NCBI GenBank assembly: GCA_017871115.1
Contig: JAFCIZ010000008.1
Coordinates: 248,001 to 312,000 of the forward strand
DNA length: 64,000 nt
Direction of reading: 5' to 3'
Origin: Cunninghamella blakesleeana
Taxonomy: Eukaryota; Mucoromycota; Mucoromycetes; Mucorales; Cunninghamellaceae
The first letter of the stretch is position 1. Every line of letters starts with the position of its first letter. The notes beneath the pieces were generated by a model. That model worked only from the letters and a program-made list of their open reading frames with translations. It did not search any database and was not told the origin of the DNA. Below are positions 36,658-48,386 of this stretch, piece by piece. A program made the translations under genes and the position numbers.

Positions 36658-38040
36658 ATGACGATAAATAAGCTGTGGATAAAACAATATATTACAATTC
36701 TACTGGTTTTTTTACAACCATTTTATCCAGTGAATGCAGCCCCTATCAATGATACAGCAGATATATTAGGGATTGACGCTAAAAACTGGGATATATTATC
36801 AGTAATAACAACTGTGATTTTTTCTTACTTTGCACATGCTTTTGCTATTCGACCAGAACGTACCAAACGGTTATCGCCAACTATTTTATCCTTTGTTGCA
36901 GCTTTTGCATGGCCAATGAATGGGGTGTACGATGCATATACTGCAATTTATAAATACTTTAATCAGGATTATATACTTTATGAATGTCCTATTGAATTCC
37001 CTATTAAATATTTTAGAGCAAGTCTTTACGAAGATAACGGTATTTATTTAAAAGAAGAATTAACCAAATTGGATAAGCAATCAAGAAAGTCAGTCAAACA
37101 CTCTATCTTAAATGGGAATATCTTTCTGGGGTATGATGATATTTTATCCACACATCGAGATAAATATGCCATTAAAACTAAAGATATGTCGATTGGCGGC
37201 CCTGGATCAAGAAAAAAATATCAAGCATCTTTACATCCAGCATCTATTCGCTTTTTACCTAAACCCATGATAAATCAAATCATCAACGAAGCAAAAGGCA
37301 TAGAAAGTAAATCATTAGGATCTTTATTTGTAACATCGCTTCAATTAAGTTATTCATCATATAAAATATTTGTTGCACCCGGTAATAGTTGGGGGAAACT
37401 TATATTAGGGATTTATATGATCATGACTATCTTACAGACACTATCACGACTTTTATTACCAACTCAGTTAATTGTTTTTAGTATCAGCGTCACAGAGGAA
37501 GTAGAAGAAACGTTTTGCAAGATACCATCGATGATCACAATGGAAACTAAAAACTTGGTTAGTTTTTCGGCTTTAGGGACAGATGTCAATTTTTTTACTG
37601 ATCAAAATGATGATCAATTATGTATCCAAAGCTTTAATTCTTCAAAGAAAGGGTTTGATCCATTATTAAGCCATCAATCTAAAAATGGTATTGATTCTTT
37701 GGTGGGACCAATTCAAAGACTAACGTGGAAAGATAAATGTCATCGGTATATAGTTTTATTTATTGTCGTGATTGTCCCATTATTATTAGGTATTATTGCA
37801 GATTATCGTCAAAATTCTATTGAGCAATGGCTCGTGTTGTCTTGGATTGTTTCTTCTTATCCTTTCTTGTGGCTAGCCGCTCGTTTTTATACCCCTTTTA
37901 TGTTTGTACCTAACATTACCTATTATTGCTGTCTTCCTAATTTGGATACTGAATATTTTGTTTATGTCCAATTGATGAATTTAGTTGGGCTAGGACTAGT
38001 GATTAGTGCAACTATAATTAGTTATTTAGATGAACATTAG
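36658..38040 (+). CDS. Orphan multi-pass fungal membrane protein
   Basis: Single exon, 460 aa, family not recognised. The N-terminus looks like a signal peptide (1-27, ending 'PVNAAPIND'). About six hydrophobic segments follow near residues 45-64, 72-94, 250-280, 362-382, 390-411 and 433-455. A hydrophilic loop of ~150 residues lies between the second and third, and another (~285-355) precedes the fourth. A Cys pair occurs in 'NITYYCCLPNLD' before the last helix. The architecture is typical of fungus-specific plasma-membrane or ER proteins without assigned function. Confidence in it being a gene is high; in its function, none. Confidence 0.75.
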   Translation: MTINKLWIKQYITILLVFLQPFYPVNAAPINDTADILGIDAKNWDILSVITTVIFSYFAHAFAIRPERTKRLSPTILSFVAAFAWPMNGVYDAYTAIYKYFNQDYILYECPIEFPIKYFRASLYEDNGIYLKEELTKLDKQSRKSVKHSILNGNIFLGYDDILSTHRDKYAIKTKDMSIGGPGSRKKYQASLHPASIRFLPKPMINQIINEAKGIESKSLGSLFVTSLQLSYSSYKIFVAPGNSWGKLILGIYMIMTILQTLSRLLLPTQLIVFSISVTEEVEETFCKIPSMITMETKNLVSFSALGTDVNFFTDQNDDQLCIQSFNSSKKGFDPLLSHQSKNGIDSLVGPIQRLTWKDKCHRYIVLFIVVIVPLLLGIIADYRQNSIEQWLVLSWIVSSYPFLWLAARFYTPFMFVPNITYYCCLPNLDTEYFVYVQLMNLVGLGLVISATIISYLDEH

Positions 38041-38077
38041 ATATATATCTCTATATATCTTTATATATATATATATA

Positions 38078-38146
<69 letters not shown>

Positions 38147-38392
38147 TATTATTATAATTATTATAATTATTATTATTGTTATTGTTTTTATTATCTTTTG
38201 TAAATTTTAAAAAAAAATAATGTAAATAAATTTTAAAGCCAGCCTATTTTATGCGAATATAATTTTTTTCTGGCTATTTTTTGTGCGTTTTCCTTTATCC
38301 TCCAAAATATTATTTTTTAAAAAAAATAAAATAAAAAGTTCTTTATTTTTTAAAAAATAAAATATTATACACTATTTTTAATTTTTAATAAT
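38041..38392. repeat. (TA)n and long (ATT)n microsatellite between the membrane gene and the CDK
   Basis: A (TA)n stretch at about 38060-38080 runs into ATT triplets at about 38080-38186, about 35 units with a few interruptions. The rest up to the CDK start is AT-rich leader with AAAATAAAA repeats. Confidence 0.85.
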
Positions 38393-40234
38393 ATGGCTGA
38401 AGAAGTGGTAAATCAAGTCATTCTTGATTTACCAGATCAAGAAGTGCAAGTTAATCAAATCAATCCACTTTACCAATTCTTAGAGAAAATAGGCAAAGGT
38501 GGTTATGGAGTTGTATTTAAGGCACGCGAAACAAGAACAAGAAATATAGTAGCTGTTAAAACATTCATGGAACGATCAAGTGGGATTCCAAACACAACCA
38601 TTCGTGAAATCGCCATTTTAAAAGAACTTCAACATCCTAATGTTATAAAGTAACTTAATATATATACTAAAATATATGTAGAAGTAGATTTAACAAAAAA
38701 ATAAAATAAAAAATAAATAAAAGTTGAAGGGCAATGACTGTATATTGCCATATTTAAAATGAATAAGAGCTAGTAAAAATGTTAAAAAATTATTTAGAAT
38801 GATAGATATTGTTGTGCAACTGTCAAAAATGTATCTAATACTTGAATACTATGATATGGTAAAAAAATATAAAATATAATAAGGATATATACATTCATCT
38901 GAAAATGAATATATATATTGGTCTGATGATTGATGAAATATATCTTATATACACATATATCTATATTTAGAATTTAAAAGAGTATATAAAAAGTACTCAA
39001 AGGGAAGGAATGACAGATAATCACATCAAGGTAAAAAAAAAAAAAAAAAAAAAAAGAAATGATGATGAAAATGATAATACATTAAACATTCGATTCTTTT
39101 CCTTTATATTATATATAATAGAGTTTTTTGCATCAAATAGTTAGTGGACTTCATTATTGTCATTCTCATGGGATCATTCATCGTGATTTAAAACCCCATA
39201 ACGTACTTATCAATCATACAGGAAGAGTATGTATTGCTGACTTTGGACTTTCAAGGACCTTTGATATTCGATCATTTCCTTTTACACCAAGAAATACAAC
39301 TTTAACATATCGTGCACCTGAAATGCTTTTATCTGTAAAAGGTTATTCTCTACCAGTTGATATTTGGAGTATTGGATGTATTTTTATTGAATGTATGACA
39401 CTTCAAGCGCTTTTTAGATGTAAGTTGTCAGTAGTTGAAAATATATATATATATATATATATATATCAATCTTTGTTAATTATTATTATTATTATTATAC
39501 AACTTTTATTTTCATTCCTATATCCTTTTTAGGCGATACTGAAGTTAGTCAAATTATATCAATCTTCAAGTAAGTAACGAGTATTTATTATTATTTTAAA
39601 AAATAAATAAAGTAAAGAAAAAAAATAGGTTAAACAATAATGTTCACATACTTACTATTTATAGGATATTTGGTAAGCCTACTGAATCAGTCTGGCAAGG
39701 TGTAGAAAGCTTAGACTATTTTGATAATTCGTACCCAGGTTGACAATATTTATATAAAATAAAAATAAAAATAAAAATACACAAGCGTTAACATAAAGGT
39801 ATAAAAGGGCATAAACACTTACTATATAACTTTATATGTATCTATTAATAAAGATTGGAAACCTATTGATTTAAAAAAATTTGTTTTTGAACTAAGTGGG
39901 TATATAATGAATGAGCTCGCATTAGATTTATTAAAGGTAAATTATTTTTTTTTATATATTTAACTAATCGATAAATTTTAATATAAATTTTATACAATAT
40001 GACTCATCTTATCATTATTATTTATATAGCAAATGTTTATCTATGATCCTAGAAAACGTATTACTGCGAAAAATGTAAGTGTTTTCGCTCTGTACCAAAT
40101 ATAGAAAAAGTGTGTATAAATATTTTACCATTATTATTGAAAACCCTTTTATATATATTTTATATATATTTTGAAAATGATATTAGATATTAAAACATCA
40201 ATATTTTTATGATGATCCAAGTATTTTAGCATAA
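38393..40234 (+). CDS. Divergent CDK1/PHO85-type cyclin-dependent kinase
   Basis: Nine exons: 38393-38649, 38798-38858, 38971-39030, 39122-39419, 39533-39569, 39665-39738, 39854-39936, 40030-40074 and 40187-40234, giving 320 aa. A full kinase domain is present: Gly loop 'GKGGYGVVF' (34-42), catalytic Lys56, 'HRDLKPHN' (146-153), DFG (166-168) and APE (191-193). The cyclin-binding helix reads PNTTIRE (66-72) instead of PSTAIRE. T181 fits the activation-loop Thr. The inhibitory pair of CDK1 (Thr14-Tyr15) is Gly37-Tyr38, and the usual TLWYRAPE is TLTYRAPE. It is likely a cyclin-dependent kinase, but whether a cell-cycle CDK or a specialised paralogue is open. The donor of exon 6 (GTTGAC) is weak; all other junctions are ordinary. 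Confidence 0.82.
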
Positions 40235-40712
40235 TATATATGCCGAAAAAGAGAAATAGTCAACTAACGTCGAGTATCTATAAACTTATTTTTTTTTTTT
40301 TTACTAGCTTTACACATACATTTTTTATACATAAAATAAATAAATAAAAACTCCGTTATTGCCTTTTTTGGATTGCGCTCTACTAATTTTTTATCTGTCA
40401 TCACTGATTTTAATTTTTTTTTTCCTTCTCTTTTGATTTTAGTATCGAAATTAGTATGTAAGTTTTTTTTATTATGCTACTAAATGGATATACATATATA
40501 CAAATCAATAGACAGTGATATATATACATGATACGATGGATAAATTAAATGGATGGATATGGATATTGGATTAAATTGAAAAAAATGGATGGATGGATGG
40601 ATAATTTGTATATATATGGAAAGATTAAAAATTATTCAACTCCTTTTTTATTCATTTATTCACTCTTATTTTTTTTTTTTAAAAAAATTACATATAATCT
40701 ATCAAATAGCAA
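40235..40712. promoter_or_regulatory. Upstream region of uS5 with a possible 5' UTR intron
   Basis: AT-rich. A GTATGTAAG donor-like sequence at about 40454 and an AAATAG acceptor just before the ATG would allow a ~250-bp leader intron, as is common for fungal ribosomal protein genes. This is inference. The ATGGATGG repeats at 40548-40601 give a false short frame. Confidence 0.35.
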
Positions 40713-41771
40713 ATGGCTGACTCTGCAACGGCCGATAGTAAGTTGATCAATTCCTTTTATATACACTAAGAAAAAGAAGAATACCAACATATACATCCTT
40801 ATACACACATAGACACCCTAAAAACTGTATCTTTATGATAAATATATTAATATGTACTATTTTTTTTCTTCAACTTGTATATTAATAGGAAAAGGTGGTT
40901 TTGGACGTGGACGTGGACGTGGCGGTAGAGGTGGCCGTGGACGTGGTCGTCGTCAAGAAGAAAAGAACGAATGGTAAGTTGAATTACAAAAAAAAAGAAG
41001 GATAAAATAGGAACAGGTCGAGTTTAAAGAAAATGGAGATAATGATAGTGATATAGATAAATGGAATTGAATATTGATTATTTTCTTTATATATATAATT
41101 AAATATAAAATAGGGTACCTGTAACCAAACTTGGTCGTCTCGTCAAGGCTGGTAAAATCAAGTCCATTGAAGAAATTTATTTATTCTCTTTACCTATTAA
41201 AGAATATCAAATTGTTGATTACTTCTTACCTAAACTCCAAGATCAAGTTATGAAGATCATGCCTGTTCAAAAACAAACCCGTGCTGGTCAACGTACTCGT
41301 TTCAAGGCCTTTGTTGTTATTGGTGATGGTGACGGTCATGTCGGTCTTGGTGTTAAATGTTCCAAGGAAGTTGCTACCTCCATTCGTGGTGCTATTATTT
41401 TAGCCAAATTATCCATTATTCCTGTTCGTAGAGGTTTCTGGGGTTCTTCCCTTGGTGAACCTCATACTGTCCCTTGTAAGGTCACTGGTAAGTGTGGTTC
41501 TTCCGTTTGTCGTTTGATCCCCGCTCCCCGTGGTACTGGTATTGTCGGTGCTCCCGTCCCTAAGAAAGTTCTTCAATTAGCTGGTATTACCGATTGTTAT
41601 ACCTCTTCTCGTGGTTCTACCCGTACTCTTGGTAACTTTGTTAAGGCTACCTTTGCTGCCATTGGTAACACTTACGGTTTCTTGACTCCTGATCTCTGGA
41701 CTGAAACTGAATTTACCAAGGCTCCTTATCAAGAATTCACTGACTTCCTCTCTCAAAAACAACGCAAATAA
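40713..41771 (+). CDS. RPS2: 40S ribosomal protein uS5 (Rps2)
   Basis: Three exons: 40713-40737, 40889-40973 and 41114-41771, giving 255 aa. The N-terminal RG-rich stretch ('[17 protein letters not shown]') is a classic arginine-methylated tail of eukaryotic uS5. It is followed by '[17 protein letters not shown]', '[20 protein letters not shown]' (S5 double-stranded RNA-binding fold) and '[20 protein letters not shown]'. It is a core component of the small subunit near the mRNA entry. Codon use favours C-ending codons (ACC, GTC, TCC, AAG) far more than neighbouring genes, a sign of high expression. The first exon is only 25 bp. Confidence 0.97.
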
Positions 41772-42314
41772 TTTTTTTATTTTATGAAATAAATAAAATC
41801 TTAAAATGCTGTTATTTTTTTTTATATAAAAAAATTAATATTAATTTTTTTTTTCCTGTTTAATTCTTTTTGATGATAATGATATTCATAATCATGATGC
41901 AAAATAGTGTCATATGATTGGGAATAATGTTTTATATCTATACAAACAATGTGTAAAAAAAAAAAAGAGAAAAATTTCATATTTTTTAACTAGTAGAAAC
42001 TTTCCATGTTTATAATAGTCGGACCATTCATGCAAAACTTAGTTTCTGAACTTTAATTTATTTATCATATCATCTTGTAAAAAATAAATAATGTCAAAAA
42101 AAAAAAGTATATTTATTTTATTTCATACTCAATTATTTTTTCTCTCTTTTTCTCTCCTCTAATTTTTTTTATTTTTTTATTTTATTTTTAAGAGTAAAAA
42201 ATAATTTAAAAATTTTCTTATCCTTACTTTTTCATTATTTCTTCTTTTTCTTTTTCTTATTATTACTATTATTATTTTTATTTTTTATGAATTTATAAAT
42301 TTAGGTATATTATT
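41772..42314. other. Intergenic between uS5 and the EF-hand gene
   Basis: AATAAA-type motifs at about 41788-41800 fit uS5 polyadenylation. From about 42130 the DNA is C/T-rich on the plus strand, as before other starts. No gene was seen. Confidence 0.5.
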
Positions 42315-43124
42315 ATGGTCAATCCACAATTATTAGATATATCACCCGAGGAGCATGTAACTTTAAAAAAAGGTAAATAAATAAACAAAAAAAAAAAGGA
42401 TGATAGGGTGAAGAAAAAAAAGAGTAATTATTATTGGGAAATCTACCAATAAAAAATAAAAAATCCTAAAAATTTTTTTTTAAATTTTGCGGAAATAAAC
42501 TTTTTCCTTTTCTATATTTTATTACTTTATTATCATCTAGCCTTCAAACTATATGATAAAGATGGTGATGGGAAAATCAATATTGAAGAATTCATCCATA
42601 TTGTCATGAAACTTGAAAAAAGTATGAATAAAGAAAAAGCAACCCAATTAGCACACTCCACAGATAAAAATCAAGATCAATGTATAGACTTTGATGAATT
42701 TGTATCGGCCATGATCGAATTATTACCTTTTTCTTCCAATACACCTCCATCTACACCTTCTCCACCTTCTTCGCTTTATTCAAAAGAACAACCAAAAAAA
42801 GAAAAAAAGGAGGAAAAAAAAGAGTTGAGTACATTTGGCTATTCATTAAGGAAATGGAATACACATCCTCCTATATTATATGGTGATGATCATTCTGATG
42901 ATGAAGGGGAATATCATAAAGATGATGAAGATGATTTAATACAGCTTTTTAATGCTTTTGATCGAAATAATGATGGGTTTATAAGTATATCAGAGTTGGA
43001 TCAAGTCATGAGGAAATTTGGTGAAAAATTATCTGAAAGGGAATTACAAGATATGATGAAGGAAGCTGATTCAAATCGTGATGGATTTATTGACTTTGAA
43101 GAATTTAAAAGAGTTTTAAAATAA
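42315..43124 (+). CDS. Calmodulin-like protein with four EF hands and a long central linker
   Basis: Two exons: 42315-42372 and 42541-43124, giving 213 aa. EF1 'DKDGDGKINIEE', EF2 'DKNQDQCIDFDE', EF3 'DRNNDGFISISE' and EF4 'DSNRDGFIDFEE'. EF1, EF3 and EF4 have good Ca ligands, and EF2 lacks the central Gly. Between EF2 and EF3 is a linker of ~70 residues, Pro/Ser-rich then Lys/Glu- and Asp-rich. Calmodulin is 149 aa with a short linker, so this is a calmodulin-like protein with separated lobes. It is likely a Ca sensor with an unknown partner. The start rests on the first in-frame ATG; a further upstream exon cannot be excluded. Confidence 0.83.
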
Positions 43125-43757
43125 TCATAACAATGATAGTACAAATATTCATATCCTTTATCTATTTATCTTAACATGTATTAAAAAAAAGAGCAGCTCT
43201 ATATTTTATATAAATATACTATGTTCATACTATTTTTTAGCTGTATAATTTTATTTTAAAAGTCTGGTTTTTATTTTAAAAGTCTTGTTTTTATTTTATT
43301 TTTTACCCTATCTACCTTCGTCTATCTTTAAATAATAAATATAATACTACAAATAAAATAAAATCATAATAATGACAATGACAATAGTAAAAGTATTAAT
43401 AATACTAACAAAATATTTCCATTTTTTTTTTTTTTTTATAAAAAAAAAAGTTACACCATTGGGTATAAAGTAGAAAAGAAAAAGTAAAGAGAGAGAGAAA
43501 AAAAAAAAGACTATTTTCAAGTTTTTTTTAAAAAATACGCTGGGCTGATTTTAAAAATAATAGTAATAATTGACCGCCGATTTTGGTACTACAAAGGGGC
43601 GGAACCCGTATAAATTTTTTGTACCTTTTTTTTTTTTTCATTCTCTCTTTCTCTCTCTTTCTCTTCCCTTAAAAATAAAATTATATATATATATTAGAAT
43701 AAAATATTAAAAACTCCCCTTTTCTTTCTTCCTTTTTTATCCTTTAACTTTTTATAC

Positions 43758-43789
<32 letters not shown>

Positions 43790-43829
43790 TTTATATTATT
43801 GCCATTTATTCATATTTTTTTTTATATTT
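43125..43829. other. Intergenic with (TA)n(CA)n microsatellite before the PalI-like gene
   Basis: AT-rich, with TCTCTC runs at about 43640-43670 and a (TA)n(CA)n tract at about 43758-43790. No gene was recognised. Confidence 0.5.
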
Positions 43830-45981
43830 ATGACCACTTACACGCATTCTTCATATGATATATTTGTATATAAAGTATTATTGCCTAACTTAAGGACGAT
43901 CTTATTAGGATTAGCTTGTGTTGCTATAGGCTGTGGTAGTTTTTTAGAAACAAATAAAATAACAAACGATTGTACCTTTCATAACGCCATGTCATTGTTT
44001 GAAGTTTCGATATATCAAAATATATCTGATCGATATGCAATCACTCCCACTTCCGTTACATTTGGCCTTTGGAGACAGTGTTATTATTTTGCTCAAAACT
44101 GTACTTGTACGCCTGTTACTTTAAATTATCAACTAGGTACATAAAAAATAATATAAAAAAAGATTTATAAATAAATACATATTTTAATACATATGTATAT
44201 ATATATATATAGATACTTTTTTAATATATCATATATTTATACTATTATTAATATGTGCCTATATTTTTATATATTTATTTTATATAGATGCACAACAAAC
44301 AATATTTGCAGCCACTAACAATCAAACTATGCCAACTCTAAATCCGACCACTCGATTCTCCTATATAAAAATTATCCCCTTAATCATGGCAATCAGTCTT
44401 ACTGTCATAGCATTTTCATTCAGTCTTTTTACTAATTATACAATTGTGCAAATCAAACGTACCATTGTCCATATTGGGTTTATCCTTTCAGCAATAGTGG
44501 CTCTTTCCATTCCTTATGGGTGGACCATCCAGACTTATAAAACTGCCATTGTGAATGCTTGTCAAGCTGTGGATGCTCAGCCTGTTCATTGTGAAAATAT
44601 GACAGCTCGATTAGAAATCATTATTCTTGGTGTGGCTTTAGGTTTATTAATATTAAGTATATTTTTAATTTGCTGTGGAATTCATAAATTGGAGGATTCA
44701 AGTAATAACATTCAAGAGATTTATATTGATGAAAAAACAAACTCACCATCAACATCATCACCATCATCAAATAACAATAATAACAATAAAAATAAAAGGC
44801 ATTCTATCATGTATAATGTACAAAAAATATCTGGCTTTAAATCTTCCTCAGCTTCGCAAACATCAGACTACTCTTCATCAAGTAAAATACCTTACACTAC
44901 AGCCACAGATGAAGCCTTAGATGCTTGGAATGATGTTGCTATGTTGGATAATCACCAGGAAATGTTAAACACGATGCCATTACGCCCTCCCCCAGCTACT
45001 ACATATGGTCGCCGATCTCACGAACTTTATCAGGAATCTCATATGAATTATCCAAACATTTATGGGGATACTAATAATAATAATAAAAATAATAATAATA
45101 GTGATGATCAACATCTTCATTCTTATGTATATAGTAATAATAATAATAAGAAAAGCATCAGCAACAACCATAATAAACATCTCTTATCATCAAATACTCT
45201 TGGAAACACGTTTAATAACACTTCCTCCTCTTCAACATCATCCAATATAAATAACGACAAACATAATAACAATCAACAACAACCTTATAATTCTAATAAT
45301 AATAGTAGTTATGATTTATTACCTCCAACATTACCATTTGTAGATAGTTCACAAAGGCGCAGGCGCAACTCTTCTCAACAACACTCACCAACTTCTTCCT
45401 CTTCACCTCAATTACCCAGACCAGCTAGTCATGCCTCTAATAATACGTTCGGTGCAAACGATATATTACTTTCAAGTGATTTACCTTCTTCCACTTTATC
45501 ATTTCAAAATCAAATGGATTATCATCACCACCATGGGGATGGATCTATTCGAACTACTACACCTACTTCAATGACTTATCGATCAGAAAGAGCAGCATCC
45601 CACGGATCAATTTGTTTTACTCCAACCTATAGTAGTAACAGCAATAGTAATAGTAGTAATCCAAGAAATTCATCTGGGTTTTCTTATAGTAGAAATAATA
45701 GTCAACCTCATCTTTATCAACAAGATTATCAACAACATCAAATGGACTATAAAAGAAAAAATAGTACTGGGTCAATGATGATGGCAGGAAATAAATCATC
45801 ATCATCCTCTTCACCTCACTCTTCTTCTACCACTTCACCTTCACCCTCTCATCATCAACAGCAACACAAGTATTCCCACGTACCAACACTTCAATCGCCA
45901 CCAACTTCATCTTCTAGACATCCATTAAGTAATAAAGTAATTAACGATGAGCGGATCGGGGCTTATTTCCAACAACAATAA
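43830..45981 (+). CDS. PalI/Rim9- or Sur7-like four-TM protein with a long Asn/Ser-rich tail
   Basis: Two exons: 43830-44136 and 44288-45981, giving 666 aa. TM1 ('TILLGLACVAIGCGSF') is followed by an outer loop with Cys residues and 'FGLWRQCYYFAQNCTC', resembling the W-x-C motif of claudin/Sur7/PalI-type proteins. TM2-TM4 end near residue 235 ('LLILSIFLICCGIH'). The remaining ~430 residues are a cytosolic low-complexity tail with runs of Asn, Ser, His and Gln. PalI/Rim9 proteins assist ambient-pH sensing, and Sur7 proteins organise eisosomes; the four-TM pattern does not decide between them. The tail is rich in AAT/CAA microsatellite-derived codons. Confidence 0.68.
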
Positions 45982-48386
45982 ACCATATTAAAAAAAAATC
46001 TATTTATATCTATTGATATTTAATTATTTATTTATATTTATTTTTTAAAATATATATATGCTCATATCAAATAAAGATACCCCAATTATATTGAAAATGA
46101 TAATAATAAAACTATTTTTTAATAAAGTAGTATAAATATTTATATTCTTTTTGTGATAATGAACTTATATATTGTTCTTCTTGCTTTAAGAATTTGGGGT
46201 AATTTGTCAAACATTAATCTCATTAAACCAATATAAGTAAAAACTCAGTTTCCCGCTAAAAAACATCATTTATAAAAGGAAACAATGGATATTTATAGTT
46301 GGTTTTTTTTTTTTTTCCTCGTTTTCATATGGTTATAGAATACAAAATATATTATCAAACATTATTTTTCTGGATTAAAAAAAAAAAAAAGAGGCAGAGT
46401 GATAATCTTTTACTATATATGAGAAAAAAAAAGAGTATCATAGCGTAAACTTTAAAAATTAATTTTTAATATAAAAATGGGTCTACCTACGAAAATATTT
46501 TAGGTTTAAATATATACGTTTTTCTTTTCTCAGATATATGAAACTTATAAACTAAATTCTCGTATATTATGAGCTGATAATATGTTGAAAAAAATTAATT
46601 TAACTTCATTTGTATATCCTCTAAACTAGATGAGAGAGAAAAAAGATATATTTTTTAAATATAGAATGCTGATTTTTAAATATAAAAACTAGGTTATACC
46701 TTTGTCTTGATGGTACATAGTATGGTATAGCAAAGAAAAAAAAAAAGGAAGAATACATATTTTGTAGTTTTATTCCAAAATATGGGAGACAATATAAAGT
46801 GTTATGAAATGACATTACTTATTTTAAGGCTTCTAATGGATAATAACATTTTTTTAATGAATAAGAGTTTTTTTTAAAAAAAATTGTGCCCTCTTCTGAA
46901 TTAATTAAAATATAATATATTTCGTTATATATTTATATTGGCTGATTTGATTGTTGTAAGGTTTCATCTTTAATATAAAAGTCAGAACAGTCATATTTAG
47001 TTGCAAGAGGCTAATATTTATTGTTTATTATATTAATTGTAGTCCATTGATCCTCCTACTAGGATGGTGGTGATGGTATTTTTCATGTCATTAAAAATAA
47101 GCACCTTGATTTTTACAATTGGTGTATAAACTGTGCTATTGATAAGGGAAGAGATTGTCCAAACTCAATAATAAATCATTTACTATAATTAAATGCAAAA
47201 ATAACTATATTATAATTTGATATGGTTTATTAAATGTTTTTGAATTGTTAGATCATTAAATATTATTTCGTTTTAAAACATTGCAGATTTTCAGATGTAC
47301 GCAAATTACTACTTATTTTTGAATCCTGTTGGAGTAGTATCTATTAGCCGATTTTATAAAAAAAAACATCCATGATTATTTAATAGTATATGATTGTCTT
47401 TGTTAGAGTGCTATTAGAATTTCGCTTTTTGCTTTCGGCTTCACGGTTCATTAGTTTTGGTACAGCTGATTTAACTTGGAGAGAATCGAAAAAATTTGTA
47501 TTATCAGATTCTGTATGTGTCATCATTCAATAATTTATAAAGAAAAAAAAAAAAAAAAATACTAGAATTCATTATTTTTTTCATTGTAACCTTAGTCATA
47601 CAATTGCATTTTAATCATGGGCATTTAATCATAATCATTTATTAATTATTTAATTTATCGATTATAGCCTTTGGTAAAATGATAGTTCATTGCTTCATCA
47701 AAGCTTATTTAAATAATTTTCTTCATCTTTTTTCATACCATCACATTTTCTACTAGGATATCAAAACAATATACAAAAGTATATGCACTGAAGCAAAATA
47801 ATATTGAAGTTTCCATTGTAGTACGAATTAAAACTGTAGTATTTTTTAACGATTATATTCATAACAAGAATAGTAAAATGATGGGAATAATATTCATATA
47901 CATCAAACTTACCTGACAGTTATCGGAGTGAATTTTATGTAATTGTATTATCCAAGTTATACTAAGAGAATTTTTTTCTTTTTTTTAATGTTCTAACTTT
48001 TGTCTGGTTTGTTGGCACCTTTTTCCTGTCCAAATATAAATTGAGAATTTAAAAAGAGTGGAACGAACAATGCCTTAATTTCAACGAGCTATTCTATAAT
48101 TAATTTTTTTTTTTTTTAAAAAAAAAAAAAAGGACTTTTGTTTCCATAAAAATAACACATTCGTCTTTATATAAAAATACGATTTTTATTTGACTTAAAA
48201 TATTAAAAATAAATTAAACTCTTTACAGTTTTTATTTAAACCCAGTCCAACACCCATTATTTTTTTTCAATGCAAGAAAAAAATAAAATTTAAGTGGCTT
48301 ACAAAAAATTTTGGTTAGATTTTTTTCTCTCTTTTTTATTTTTTATTTTTTTATTTTTTATAAAACCTTATAGAATATTAACAAAG
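45982..48386. other. 2.4-kb gene-poor stretch with weak coding relics
   Basis: The largest empty interval in the window. The base composition from about 46900 to 47540 is slightly more balanced than typical spacers. Two short frames there have protein-like composition: 47063-47188 on the plus strand and 47380-47523 on the minus strand. Neither can be joined to a convincing gene. The last ~300 bases form the leader of AC19. Confidence 0.45.

Noticed and set aside
44980..45180. Minus-strand open frame inside the PalI/Sur7-like tail
   Set aside because: It is an Ile-rich shadow of Asn codon repeats.
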